Position numbers and translations under genes: made by a program. Positions 27,864 through 36,352 of a stretch of DNA of 64,000 nt are shown here, piece by piece (the first letter of the stretch is position 1; each line of letters begins with the position of its first letter). Source of the DNA: UBA3775 sp964584255 (GTDB lineage: Bacteria; Bacillota; Clostridia; Lachnospirales; Lachnospiraceae); NCBI GenBank assembly GCA_964584255.1, contig CAZOZM010000001.1, positions 219,136 to 283,135 on the forward strand. The letters run 5' to 3'. Under the pieces are notes generated by a model, which searched no databases, was not told where the DNA came from, and was given only the letters and a program-made list of their open reading frames with translations.

Positions 27864-27906
27864 AAAAATACCCCCTGTCTGTATAAGAAATATATGACAG
27901 AGGGTA
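27864..27906 (-). terminator. plsY terminator whose 3' arm contains the spoIVA ribosome binding site
   Basis: On the minus strand TACCCTCTGTC (27906-27896) pairs with GACAGGGGGTA (27879-27869) across a 16-nt loop, then TTTTT, then the spoIVA ATG at 27863. The 3' arm includes AGGGGGT, the only plausible ribosome site of spoIVA. Transcripts entering from plsY would therefore be ended or would mask this site. Confidence 0.78.
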
Positions 27907-27917
27907 CCTTAATATTC
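27889..27917 (-). promoter_or_regulatory. Sigma-E-like promoter for spoIVA
   Basis: On the minus strand GAATATT (27917-27911), 14 nt, CATATATT (27896-27889). This is close to the sporulation sigma-E consensus (ATATT, 14 nt, CATACAnT). The predicted start near 27882 lies in the hairpin loop, so the transcript would keep only the 3' arm and leave the ribosome site free. spoIVA is a known sigma-E target in Bacillus. Confidence 0.6.
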
Positions 27918-28556
27918 TTATTTTGCTTTCTTTTGTCCAACTTTGTTCTCGGTACCGTTAAGTAATCTCTTAATATTTGATCTGTGCATGTAAAAAGCCG
28001 AAATCGTATATAAAATTCCCACAATAAGCATTTCAGGGAAATAAGGATTTCTGTTCATTACATATGATCTTATTGTAATCCATACCGGGAATAAAATCGA
28101 AACAGCAAGAGATCCAAGTGATACATATTTTGTCGTTGCAACTATGATGGCAAACAAAGGAACTCCTACAGGTATTACCCAAAAGTCATAGGCAACCATT
28201 GCCGCGCTCATGGATGCAATTCCTTTTCCACCCTTAAAATGAAGCCAAAAAGGGTAACAGTGTCCAAGCACTGCTCCGAACCCTGTACACAGTCCAAGCA
28301 ATGAGGAATAGTCTGCTCCTGCAAAAATAACATATTCAACAACAAGTGCCGGAAGAACAACCTTCATAAAGTCTCCCAAATATGTAATAATTCCATATTT
28401 TTTTCCAAGTGTTCTCATTACATTGGTTGTTCCAAGATTACCGCTTCCATGTTCTCTTAAATCTATATTATTGATTTTACCGCACAACCAGGCCGTGGAG
28501 AAATTTCCAAAAAGGTATCCTGTCATAAGGCAGATTAAAGTTTTAACAATCAGCAT
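27918..28556 (-). CDS. plsY: Glycerol-3-phosphate acyltransferase PlsY
   Basis: 212 residues from the second ATG (28556), which has GGAGG at 7 nt; the first ATG at 28562 is only 1 nt from that site. Multi-pass membrane protein with the three PlsY motifs: GSGNLGTTNVMRTLG, GHCYPFWLHFKGGKGIAS, and a C-terminal HRSNIKRLLNGTENK. It transfers acyl from acyl-phosphate to glycerol-3-phosphate, the first step of phospholipid synthesis. Gene follows der by 17 nt and ends the lepB operon. Confidence 0.97.
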   Translation of the reverse strand: MLIVKTLICLMTGYLFGNFSTAWLCGKINNIDLREHGSGNLGTTNVMRTLGKKYGIITYLGDFMKVVLPALVVEYVIFAGADYSSLLGLCTGFGAVLGHCYPFWLHFKGGKGIASMSAAMVAYDFWVIPVGVPLFAIIVATTKYVSLGSLAVSILFPVWITIRSYVMNRNPYFPEMLIVGILYTISAFYMHRSNIKRLLNGTENKVGQKKAK

Positions 28557-28573
28557 TTGCATTCCTCCAAAAC

Positions 28574-29902
28574 TTATGAATCTTTCTCATTTCGTTCTCT
28601 GATAATAAATTTCAGGCTTGTTCCCTTAAAACCAAAAGCTTCACGAACCTTGTTTTCAATATATCTTGTATATGAATAATGCATAAGCTGCTTATCATTT
28701 ACAAATATTACAAAAGTAGGCGGCTTTATGGAAACCTGAGTCATATAGAAAACTTTAAGTCTTTTTCCTTTATCACTTGGCGGCTGCTGAAGAGCAAGTG
28801 CTTCCATCAGAATTTCATTAAGAACACCTGTTTTAATTCTCATGTTCTGGTTTGAAATTACTGTTTCAATACACTCAAACAGCCTGTGGGTTCTCTGTCC
28901 GGTAAGTGCGGAAACAAAGATAACTTCTGCATATGGCATGAAAGAAAGTATCTCCCTGATTTTCTTTTCATGTTCATAAACGGACTTGTCAGTTTTTTCA
29001 ATTGAATCCCACTTATTCACGGCTACAATAATTCCTTTACCGCGATCATGCGCAATTCCCGCAATCTTAGCATCCTGTTCGGTAACACCCTCGTTAGCAT
29101 CTATAACTACAACAACAATATCTGCTCTCTCAACGGCACTTACCGTTCGTATAATGGAAAATCGTTCTATTTCTTCTTTAATTTTAGCCTTTCTTCTTAA
29201 TCCGGCCGTATCTATAAAGATATATTCCTTTCCATTATATTTAAGTGTTGTATCAACAGCATCCCTTGTGGTTCCGGCTATATCCGAAACTATAACCCTG
29301 TTTTCACCTACAAGTCTGTTTATAAGAGATGATTTACCTACATTTGGCTTTCCAACAATTGCAATCCGTGGTCTCTCATCCTCTTCTTCTGCTTCCTTTG
29401 CATCAGGAAAATGCTTTGTTATCTCATCGAGAAGTTCACCGAATCCCATTCTGTTTGCAGCAGAAACCGGAAATGGTTCTCCTATGCCGAGATTATAAAA
29501 TTCATAAACATCTGCCATGTATTTTTCAAAACTGTCAACTTTATTTACCGCTAAAATCACAGGCTTTCCTGAACGGCGAAGCATATCTGCAACTTTTCCA
29601 TCCGCATCAAGAAGTCCCTGCTTAACATCCGTGATAAATACAATTACATCAGCCGTTTCTATGGCAATCTCTGCCTGTTCACGCATATACTTAAGCATCA
29701 TGTCCTTGCTTTCAGGTTCTATGCCGCCTGTATCAATCATTGTAAATGATTTATCAAGCCAGGTAACATCTGCATATATTCTGTCCCTTGTAACTCCGGG
29801 TGTATCTTTAACAATACTGATACGTTCTCCCGCAAGAGCATTGAAAAGAGTCGATTTTCCTACATTCGGTCTTCCGACTATTGCCACAATGGGTTTACTC
29901 AT
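28574..29902 (-). CDS. der: Ribosome biogenesis GTPase Der (EngA)
   Basis: 442 residues with two tandem GTPase domains: G1 motifs GRPNVGKST (10-18) and GKPNVGKSS (about 181-189), with DTGG and DTAG switch motifs and NKVD/NKWD specificity motifs, then a KH-like C-terminal domain ending in FIIRERNEKDS. Needed for 50S subunit maturation. It follows the DUF512 gene by 24 nt, a common pairing in Clostridia. Confidence 0.98.
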   Translation of the reverse strand: MSKPIVAIVGRPNVGKSTLFNALAGERISIVKDTPGVTRDRIYADVTWLDKSFTMIDTGGIEPESKDMMLKYMREQAEIAIETADVIVFITDVKQGLLDADGKVADMLRRSGKPVILAVNKVDSFEKYMADVYEFYNLGIGEPFPVSAANRMGFGELLDEITKHFPDAKEAEEEDERPRIAIVGKPNVGKSSLINRLVGENRVIVSDIAGTTRDAVDTTLKYNGKEYIFIDTAGLRRKAKIKEEIERFSIIRTVSAVERADIVVVVIDANEGVTEQDAKIAGIAHDRGKGIIVAVNKWDSIEKTDKSVYEHEKKIREILSFMPYAEVIFVSALTGQRTHRLFECIETVISNQNMRIKTGVLNEILMEALALQQPPSDKGKRLKVFYMTQVSIKPPTFVIFVNDKQLMHYSYTRYIENKVREAFGFKGTSLKFIIRERNEKDS

Positions 29903-29926
29903 TATCTATACTACCTCCAATAATAA

Positions 29927-31231
29927 CTATTCTGTTATTGAATCAACAAATGCACATCCATTTAATTGTACAATACGAATTTTTCTTTGTAAAGTATTTT
30001 CAATTTCGGAAAGTGAAACATCATCAAGAAGGACCTCTTCTCCCTGTCTCAACAGATTTGCCGGCAAAAGAAGTACATCTCCCAATTCAACATTACTCAA
30101 CTGCTCTATTATGTCTTTGCCCGTAAGAAGTCCTGCAACAGTTATTCGTTCTCCGAAAAAATTGTTTACTATCGGATAAACATCTATCCTGATATTATTA
30201 TACTTTTCTTGGACTTTTTCACAAAGCTCTTTTATATAAGGTCCCGCAAGTACGCCGGTTGCGACACTCACGTTTCTTACTCTGTCATCCCCGTCTCTGT
30301 ATTGCAGTTCCTCATTCACTTCATCAATAAGACTTCTTAGCATTCCGACACCATTTTCAATCTGCGGATACTCTTCATAATCTTCCTCTGAAGGAAGAGG
30401 AAGTCCTGCATTAATATACCATTCATCACTTGCAAAAACAAATCTTGTATCAAAGTTTTCAAGGCAAATCCGTTGCCATTTCTTTATTATGCCGATTACA
30501 TTTTTCGCATCTTCAGATGTAAACGGTTCAAGTTCGGCAAGTCCCTTTCGGAATTTTGTCAATCCGACCGGAACAACCGAAAGGCTCTGCATATCCGGAA
30601 TAAATTCCGTTAAATCGTGAATTGTTTTCTCCAATTCTTCTCCGTCATTATATCCCTTACACAAAACAATCTGACCATTCATGGTTATTCCGTGTTCCTT
30701 GAATGTCCTTAAATACCTCAGGCAGTCCCCTGCAAATCGATTGTTAAGCATTTTGCATCTGAGTTCCGGGTTTGTTGTATGAACACTTATATTTATCGGG
30801 GAAAGGTGATAATAGCATATTCTCTCAACATCCTTGTCTTTGAGATTTGTAAGAGTCACGTAGTTCCCCTGTAAAAATGACAAACGCGAGTCGTCATCCT
30901 TGAAATAAATAGTATCTCTCATCCCCATCGGATTCTGGTCAATAAAGCAGAAAATACACTTGTTTCTGCAGGAATGATACTTATCCATCAGCGAATCAGT
31001 GAAACTAAGTCCCAATTCGTCATCCTCGTCTTTTTCGATTGTTACTTCCAGCTCATTGCCTTCCTGTTTCAATATTGTAAGTGTCAGAATTTCATCAGTT
31101 TCATGAAAATGAAAATCCAGCACATCCTCAATTTCCAGTCCGTTCATCCTGATGAGATAATCTCCCGGCCTTATTCCGGCTTCATCAGCCGGCGAACCGA
31201 TCACAACATCAGTAATCAAATGTTTATGCAT
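29927..31231 (-). CDS. PDZ / radical SAM-like DUF512 protein
   Basis: 434 residues. I start at 31231 (MHKHLITDVV) with AGGAAGG 9 nt upstream, matching the usual family start; an ATG at 31261 overlapping the previous stop is in frame. An N-terminal PDZ-like region (IGSPADEAGIRPGDYLIRMNG) is followed by CRNKCIFCF (C88, C92, C95), which fits an iron-sulfur CX3CX2C cluster. The DUF512 part follows (SVVPVGLTKFRKGL, FVFASDEWY, TGVLAGPYI). The family is widespread and uncharacterised. Its constant position next to der hints at a link to ribosome or RNA work, but this is guesswork. Confidence 0.9.
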   Translation of the reverse strand: MHKHLITDVVIGSPADEAGIRPGDYLIRMNGLEIEDVLDFHFHETDEILTLTILKQEGNELEVTIEKDEDDELGLSFTDSLMDKYHSCRNKCIFCFIDQNPMGMRDTIYFKDDDSRLSFLQGNYVTLTNLKDKDVERICYYHLSPINISVHTTNPELRCKMLNNRFAGDCLRYLRTFKEHGITMNGQIVLCKGYNDGEELEKTIHDLTEFIPDMQSLSVVPVGLTKFRKGLAELEPFTSEDAKNVIGIIKKWQRICLENFDTRFVFASDEWYINAGLPLPSEEDYEEYPQIENGVGMLRSLIDEVNEELQYRDGDDRVRNVSVATGVLAGPYIKELCEKVQEKYNNIRIDVYPIVNNFFGERITVAGLLTGKDIIEQLSNVELGDVLLLPANLLRQGEEVLLDDVSLSEIENTLQRKIRIVQLNGCAFVDSITE

Positions 31232-31257
31232 TATCCGTTTCCTTCCTCTGTCCTTGT

Positions 31258-32178
31258 TCATGTCAGGCAGACAAAACCTCCCTGAACTCCTCTTTTACCA
31301 CAGGTTGCCCTATGACTGTGGAACAGGTCATTCCTGCACTTGGTACACAGCCCCATTAAATGAATGTTTTCATCCTTTACTCCTGCCCTTAACAGATTGA
31401 ATCTGTTTGCATTCCAAAGATCGGCATGGATTTTGTCTTCCTCATTTTTATATAAGATTTCAGGCAGAATGTTATCAGCATATGTTTTTCTTTTCTTATT
31501 TCCATCGTCGACCGTTTCAAACGATCGTAAAACTATTCCATCATTCCTTTCAGACAGTCCGTCATAGTTCTCTGCAAATTCCACGGCTACATCTTCAGAT
31601 ATTTCATAGCAGTTCCCACAGATTGACGGTCCCAAGACACAAACTATATTTTCAGGTCTTGAGCCATAGTCAGAATTCATTTTTCTCACCGCATTACCTG
31701 CAATATCCGAAACCGTTCCCCTCCAACCGGCATGTGCCGAAGATATTACGTTTTCTACCGGATCGTACAGCACAAGCGGAACACAATCGGCACCAAAAAC
31801 TGAAAGACAGACATTTTTTTCATTTGTCACAAGACCGTCTGCCGATTCAAATCTGTTTTCGGAGAATATGCCGTTTCCTCTGTCAGCGTATTTAACATTA
31901 CGGACAGTATTTTCATGCACTTGTCTGGTCAATACAATGTCACCCATTTCAATACCGAGAGCATCTGAAACACGTTTATAGTTCTCAAGCACATTTTCTC
32001 TGTCATCCCCAAGATTAAATCCAAGATTCAGACTTCTTAAATGTCCTTTACTCACTCCTCCAAGTCTTGTAAAAAAGCCAACCTTGACTTCTTTATATTT
32101 TTCAAAGGCCGTCGGTCTTAAATAAGGCGTACTTCCTTCGGTTACCAGAACCGCCTCATCATTGTATTTCTGTATCAT
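31258..32178 (-). CDS. pgeF: Multicopper-oxidase-like laccase-domain protein PgeF/YfiH
   Basis: 306 residues from the ATG at 32178 (GGAG 7 nt upstream); a TTG 30 nt earlier is less likely. Motifs of the family are clear: FTRLGGVSKG near the start, VFGADCVPLVLYDP, SSAHAGWRGTV, LGPSICGNCYEI and HSHRATCGKRG. The conserved His/Cys set matches enzymes reported to act as purine nucleoside phosphorylase/deaminases or to correct peptidoglycan (PgeF). It lies between yraN and the DUF512 gene in one operon. Confidence 0.93.
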   Translation of the reverse strand: MIQKYNDEAVLVTEGSTPYLRPTAFEKYKEVKVGFFTRLGGVSKGHLRSLNLGFNLGDDRENVLENYKRVSDALGIEMGDIVLTRQVHENTVRNVKYADRGNGIFSENRFESADGLVTNEKNVCLSVFGADCVPLVLYDPVENVISSAHAGWRGTVSDIAGNAVRKMNSDYGSRPENIVCVLGPSICGNCYEISEDVAVEFAENYDGLSERNDGIVLRSFETVDDGNKKRKTYADNILPEILYKNEEDKIHADLWNANRFNLLRAGVKDENIHLMGLCTKCRNDLFHSHRATCGKRGVQGGFVCLT

Positions 32179-32216
32179 TTCACAACTCCGTTTCTGAAAT
32201 AATTCCAAAACAAATT

Positions 32217-32567
32217 TTACGCCTCAAAAGCACTCTTTATCAGTTCAATATGCTCACCATCTATTGCAACAACGTCAAATCTTACATTAAAATCGGCAAA
32301 TTCTCTGTGTTTCATCAAATATACCTTTGCCGTTTTAATACATCTGCGAATCTTATAGGGAGTTATTGCTTCTGCAGCCGTTCCGTATCTGCTGTTTCTC
32401 CTGTACTTTACCTCAACAAAACACAATGTTCTTCCTTCAACAGCTATAATATCCGCTTCTCCGCTGTTTGAATAAAAATTGTGTTCCAATATTCTGTACC
32501 CGTTTTCCTCAAGGTATTCCATGGCAAGCTGTTCATATTTTGTGCCAACCGCTCTTTTATTCTCCAT
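32217..32567 (-). CDS. yraN: YraN/UPF0102 nuclease-like protein
   Basis: 116 residues from the ATG at 32567, just after rnhB stop. The restriction-endonuclease-like core is visible: GTKYEQLAMEYLEENGY, GEADIIAVEGRTLCFVEVKYRR (E-A-D ... E-V-K). Function in Clostridia not established; homologs are commonly paired with rnhB, as here (10 nt). A longer frame reaching 32627 would overlap rnhB and is unlikely. Confidence 0.93.
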   Translation of the reverse strand: MENKRAVGTKYEQLAMEYLEENGYRILEHNFYSNSGEADIIAVEGRTLCFVEVKYRRNSRYGTAAEAITPYKIRRCIKTAKVYLMKHREFADFNVRFDVVAIDGEHIELIKSAFEA

Positions 32568-32577
32568 TTTTTTCACT

Positions 32578-33333
32578 TTAATTAAAATTCTTAATGAAGG
32601 ATCTTCTGTGAATCGGACATGGTCCATATTTCTTTAAAGCCTCAATATGTTCCTTTGAACCATAGCCCTTATTAGATACAAATCCGTATTGAGGATACTC
32701 TTTATCCAATTCCTCCATCATCCTGTCCCTTACAACCTTTGCGACTATGGATGCTGCAGCTATTGATGCACTTCTTGCATCACCCTTAATCAATGACACC
32801 TGCTCTATATCAATTTCCGGTATATGAACGGCATCGCAAAGCAGTATTCCCGGTTTGCTCTTAAGATTCAGCACGGACTTTCTCATGGCCGAAAGCGTTG
32901 CCTGAAGTATGTTTATTTCGTCAATAACCTCAGGCCCTTCTATCCCTATGGAATATTCTACCGCTTCTTTTATAAGAATTTCATAAAGTTCATCTCTTTT
33001 GGCCGCCGACAGCTTTTTAGAATCATTGATGTATAGAATATCACATTCTTTAGGAAGAATCAGTGCGCAGGTAACAACCGGACCTGCAAGCGGACCTCTG
33101 CCCACTTCATCTATCCCGGCTATAAGACCTCTGTCCTCATACATTCTTTCAAAAGAGAACATTTCATACATTCTCTCTTTTTCCTGCTCAAGAGCCTTTT
33201 TGCGTTTCAACGCCTGTGAACATAATTTCTGAACACCGGTTCTTGAATCAGATAAATATTTTGATATAAATTCGTCAATATCTGCGTCCTTTACTCCGGA
33301 TAGTTCATTCTTTATTTCATTTATGCTGTTCAT
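32578..33333 (-). CDS. rnhB: Ribonuclease HII
   Basis: 251 residues. Catalytic start of the fold, AGIDEVGRGPLAGPV (D75, E76), with later SKKLSA, CDAVHIPEI and KVVRDRMM segments. An N-terminal extension of about 65 residues precedes the core, as in Bacillus RNase HII. It removes single ribonucleotides from DNA and RNA primers. This window thus has both RNase H types. GGGG-type site precedes the ATG. Confidence 0.97.
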   Translation of the reverse strand: MNSINEIKNELSGVKDADIDEFISKYLSDSRTGVQKLCSQALKRKKALEQEKERMYEMFSFERMYEDRGLIAGIDEVGRGPLAGPVVTCALILPKECDILYINDSKKLSAAKRDELYEILIKEAVEYSIGIEGPEVIDEINILQATLSAMRKSVLNLKSKPGILLCDAVHIPEIDIEQVSLIKGDARSASIAAASIVAKVVRDRMMEELDKEYPQYGFVSNKGYGSKEHIEALKKYGPCPIHRRSFIKNFN

Positions 33334-33349
33334 TTTTTACCCCGGTTCA

Positions 33350-34204
33350 TTATCTTTTTATATCTTCTGGTTTTTCAAGACTTATTCTTCCGATTTTTAC
33401 GCTTCGAAAATCATCCAATACCAGTCTTGCCGCACGCTCAAGGTCAAAAACCCCACCTTTGCCTATACATTTTCTTTTGTCTGCAATCATTTCAAGATTC
33501 TTATATTTATTCTCTCCAAAATCACAGCCATAAAAATCATCAAGAAGCTGCTTATAGTTGGATGTAAGATATTCTATAAGATCAGCCGCCATTTCTACAG
33601 GTTCCAGTATGTTATCATTTATTGAACCTATGAACGCAAGACGTTTTCCGATTATCTCTTCCTCAAACTTAGGCCACAGTATACCCGGAGTATCCAGCAG
33701 CTCAACATTTTTATTTAGCCTTATCCACTGTTTTCCTTTAGTTACACCCGGCTTATTTCCGGTTTTTGCACATGCTTTTCCGGCAAAAGAATTTATAAAC
33801 GTAGATTTGCCTACATTAGGAATTCCACAAATCATCGCCCTGACCGGTCTGTTCATTATTCCTTTTTTTCTGTCTCTTTCGATTTTCTCGGCACATGCTT
33901 TAAGGATAACATCCTTTACCTGGTTTACGCCCTTTCCGTTCTTTGAATTCAGCTTAACAACAAAGTAGCCCTTTGAAGTATAATATGACTCCCATTTATC
34001 AGATACCGAAGGATCAGCCATGTCATACTTGTTGAGCAGAAGAACTCTGGATTTACCCTGTGCCATTTTTTCTATATCAGGATTCTTACTTGAAAACGGA
34101 ATTCTGGCATCAACCAATTCAACCAAAACATCTATTAATTTCAGATCCTCCTGCATTTGCCTCTTTGCCTTGGACATATGTCCGGGATACCATTGATACT
34201 GCAT
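33350..34204 (-). CDS. rbgA: Ribosome biogenesis GTPase RbgA (YlqF)
   Basis: 284 residues. Circularly permuted GTPase: the G4 motif NKYDMAD comes before G1 GIPNVGKST, then GVTKGKQW and DTPGILWPK. Starts MQYQWYPGHMSKAKRQMQEDL, the conserved RbgA entry. Needed for late 50S assembly. GGAGG precedes the ATG by 6 nt; rnhB follows after 16 nt, the order also seen in Bacillus. Confidence 0.98.
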   Translation of the reverse strand: MQYQWYPGHMSKAKRQMQEDLKLIDVLVELVDARIPFSSKNPDIEKMAQGKSRVLLLNKYDMADPSVSDKWESYYTSKGYFVVKLNSKNGKGVNQVKDVILKACAEKIERDRKKGIMNRPVRAMICGIPNVGKSTFINSFAGKACAKTGNKPGVTKGKQWIRLNKNVELLDTPGILWPKFEEEIIGKRLAFIGSINDNILEPVEMAADLIEYLTSNYKQLLDDFYGCDFGENKYKNLEMIADKRKCIGKGGVFDLERAARLVLDDFRSVKIGRISLEKPEDIKR

Positions 34205-34216
34205 CTTTACCTCCGA

Positions 34217-34828
34217 TTAATTCTTTTTGTTTAACATGTTTACAATACCGAACCTGTTGGTTCTGAGCCATGCTTTACCAACCAATTCGTCTTTCTTAAC
34301 CAATCCGTAACTGGAATACCTGCTGTCTTCAGAGCCGTTTCTGTTGTCTGCAAGCACAAAATATTCATCTTCCCCCAACTCAACCGGTTCTGATGCTATT
34401 CCCGCAAGTTCCATGTCATCTGCCTTAACCTCATCAGTTATTTCTTCGCCGTTTATATATATTCTGTTATTTGAGATTTGAATTGTCTCTCCGGGAAGAC
34501 CGTAAACTCTTTTTATATCATAAACAGAATGTTCATCATCTCCGCTTTCAATTACGCATACATCAAATCTGTCGGGATCCGTTAATTTATAAGCCAGACA
34601 ATTGATGATTATATCATCCCCTCTGTCAAGTGTCGGTTCCATGGATGAGTTTACAACCGATGTTTTTTTTATTCCAAAATGTATAATAAAAAAAGCCAGC
34701 ATAATTACCGCAACCAACGAAGCCACCCATATTGCTGAGTCTATAGCCAGCTTTTTTATTTTTTCCTTCTTCTCGTTATGATATAAATCATATTTCTTCT
34801 CATCATAACCGCAAAATTCTTTCAGCAA
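34217..34828 (-). CDS. lepB: Signal peptidase I
   Basis: 203 residues if translation starts at the TTG at 34828, which has GGAGG 6 nt upstream; the frame extends to another TTG at 34855 but with no site. One membrane anchor (about 31-50) and the catalytic dyad Ser62 (NSSMEPT) and Lys106 (YDIKRVYGLPGE) are seen; GSEDSRYSSYGLV is box E. It cleaves secretory signal peptides on the outer face, including that of the large binding protein here. First gene of the long operon down to plsY. Confidence 0.93.
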   Translation of the reverse strand: MLKEFCGYDEKKYDLYHNEKKEKIKKLAIDSAIWVASLVAVIMLAFFIIHFGIKKTSVVNSSMEPTLDRGDDIIINCLAYKLTDPDRFDVCVIESGDDEHSVYDIKRVYGLPGETIQISNNRIYINGEEITDEVKADDMELAGIASEPVELGEDEYFVLADNRNGSEDSRYSSYGLVKKDELVGKAWLRTNRFGIVNMLNKKN

Positions 34829-34901
34829 CCTGCTCCTCCGATTCCTTTTATGCAATTCTGAAAGAAGTGCATAAAACCAATACTAAGACTTAACGTTTTA
34901 A

Positions 34902-34930
34902 TTATATAAAAATTTCGGGTGATAGTAAAG
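34902..34930 (-). promoter_or_regulatory. Promoter of the lepB-plsY operon
   Basis: On the minus strand TTTACT (34930-34925), 17 nt, TATAAT (34907-34902), about 70 nt before the lepB start. Located after the rplS terminator. Confidence 0.68.
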
Positions 34931-35035
34931 AAAAAAGAGTCATTTAGCCATCTCTTTACAACTTCAAATATGAAAGCTTTTATAAAAGCATCAATGTTCT
35001 AAGTCCTGATTCCTCATATTAAAATCCGGATTTAG

Positions 35036-35067
35036 AAAAAAAAAATCCTCTGCAATGCAGAGGATTT
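35036..35067 (-). terminator. Terminator of the ylxM-rplS operon
   Basis: An 11-bp stem AAATCCTCTGC with a 3-nt loop lies 10 nt after the rplS stop codon. On the minus strand it is followed by about nine T residues. Confidence 0.95.
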
Positions 35068-35077
35068 AATTATCAGA

Positions 35078-35422
35078 TTAACGAATCTGCTCTTTAACAC
35101 GAGCTGCCTTACCTGTTCTCTGACGTAAGTAGAACAACTTAGCACGACGAACTTTACCATGTCTAACAACTTCAATCTTCTCAACCATTGGTGAGTGAAG
35201 TGGCCATGTTTTCTCAACACCACATCCGTAAGAATTCTTACGAACTGTAAATGTTTCCTGAAGTCCACCGTTCTGTCTCTTGATAACGATTCCTTCAAAT
35301 ACCTGAATTCTTTCTCTGTTACCTTCCTTAACCTTTGCTGAAACCTTTACGGTATCACCAACGTTAAAATCTGCAACAGACTCTTTTAACTGTGCATTTT
35401 CAATGCTCTTAATGTAATCCAT
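35078..35422 (-). CDS. rplS: 50S ribosomal protein L19
   Basis: 114 residues, usual length, from the ATG at 35422 with GGAGG 8 nt upstream. Typical L19 phrases: FNVGDTVKVSAKVKEG, QVFEGIVIKRQ, FTVRKNSYGCGVEKTWPLHSP, RRAKLFYLR. It bridges the two ribosomal subunits. Last gene of the ribosome operon, with an extra promoter and structured leader (35423-35530). Confidence 0.98.
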   Translation of the reverse strand: MDYIKSIENAQLKESVADFNVGDTVKVSAKVKEGNRERIQVFEGIVIKRQNGGLQETFTVRKNSYGCGVEKTWPLHSPMVEKIEVVRHGKVRRAKLFYLRQRTGKAARVKEQIR

Positions 35423-35530
35423 TGTGTTGACCTCCATATATTTAATTTCAGTGTTCTTACTACTATTCCGTACAGAGGAACACCGCGTCTCACAAAGCAA
35501 GATTATAACATAGGGATTCACTCATTGCAA
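35423..35530 (-). promoter_or_regulatory. Internal rplS promoter and structured leader
   Basis: TTGCAA (35530-35525, inside the end of trmD), 17 nt, TATAAT (35507-35502) predicts a start near 35496 and a leader of about 74 nt. The leader has inverted repeat GTGTTC/GAACAC (35478-35483 with 35451-35456). L19 genes of low-GC Gram-positives are known to have an autoregulatory leader (L19 leader family); this one fits in place and size, but I could not fold it. Confidence 0.6.
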
Positions 35531-36264
35531 GAACTTTTTTTCAGCTTTTCAAGGTATTTTTTATCCTTTTTATCCAGTTCAGCTTTATCCAGTAAATCCG
35601 GTCTGTTCAGAAAAGTCCTTTCAATGGATTTCTCTCTTCTCCACTGCTCAATTTTAGCATGATGACCCGAAAGTAAAACTTCAGGAACTGCCCTGTCATT
35701 CCATACCGGCGGTCTTGTATATTGTGGATACTCTAACAGATTTCCCTCAAAGCTTTCATCAGTGCCCGATTCACAATTTGTTAATACGCCGGGTACATTT
35801 CTGCTAATTGCATCAATCATGACCATAACGGCAAGCTCTCCACCGCTTAAGACATAATCTCCGATGGAAACATTATCCGTTACTATTTCCTCAATAATAC
35901 GTTCATCCACACCTTCATAATGTCCGCACAGAAAAATAAGCTCCTCTTCCTTTGCAAGCTCTCTGGCCATATTTTGGTTAAAAGTTTTTCCCTGAGGTGT
36001 AAGATATATTACTCTCGGAGTCTTAGAAACAGATTTTGAAACTATGCTTTTGTAGCAGGAATAGATTGGTTCCGGAGCCATTACCATACCTGCTCCGCCT
36101 CCATAAGGATAATCATCTACATGTCTGTGCTTATCCTCAGAAAAATCCCTTATGTTACAGGCATTTATTTCCAAAAAACCTGCCTTTACCGCCCTTCCGA
36201 TTATACTCGTATTAAGACCGTTTTCTACCATTTCCGGAAAAAGAGTCATGATGCTGAATTTCAT
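35518..36264 (-). CDS. trmD: tRNA (guanine-N1)-methyltransferase TrmD
   Basis: 248 residues from the ATG at 36264 (MKFSIMTLFPEM), preceded by GGAG; an ATG 12 nt earlier is weaker. The SAM-binding trefoil knot is clear: LCGHYEGVDERI, IGDYVLSGGELAVMVMIDAISR, and DYPYGGGAGMVM upstream. It methylates G37 of tRNAs to prevent frameshifting. The rplS promoter -35 lies in its last codons. Confidence 0.98.
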   Translation of the reverse strand: MKFSIMTLFPEMVENGLNTSIIGRAVKAGFLEINACNIRDFSEDKHRHVDDYPYGGGAGMVMAPEPIYSCYKSIVSKSVSKTPRVIYLTPQGKTFNQNMARELAKEEELIFLCGHYEGVDERIIEEIVTDNVSIGDYVLSGGELAVMVMIDAISRNVPGVLTNCESGTDESFEGNLLEYPQYTRPPVWNDRAVPEVLLSGHHAKIEQWRREKSIERTFLNRPDLLDKAELDKKDKKYLEKLKKSSCNE

Positions 36265-36352
36265 AAGCTTCTCCATTTCTTTTCTGAAAATACGGTTGAT
36301 ATTTTCATCATACCGAATATTGGGGTTATGTTATAATCAAAACTCATACCGG

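Noticed and set aside
29517..30179. 220-codon + strand ORF across der and the DUF512 gene
   Set aside because: Serine-rich shadow of conserved coding sequence with no ribosome site; crosses two real genes.
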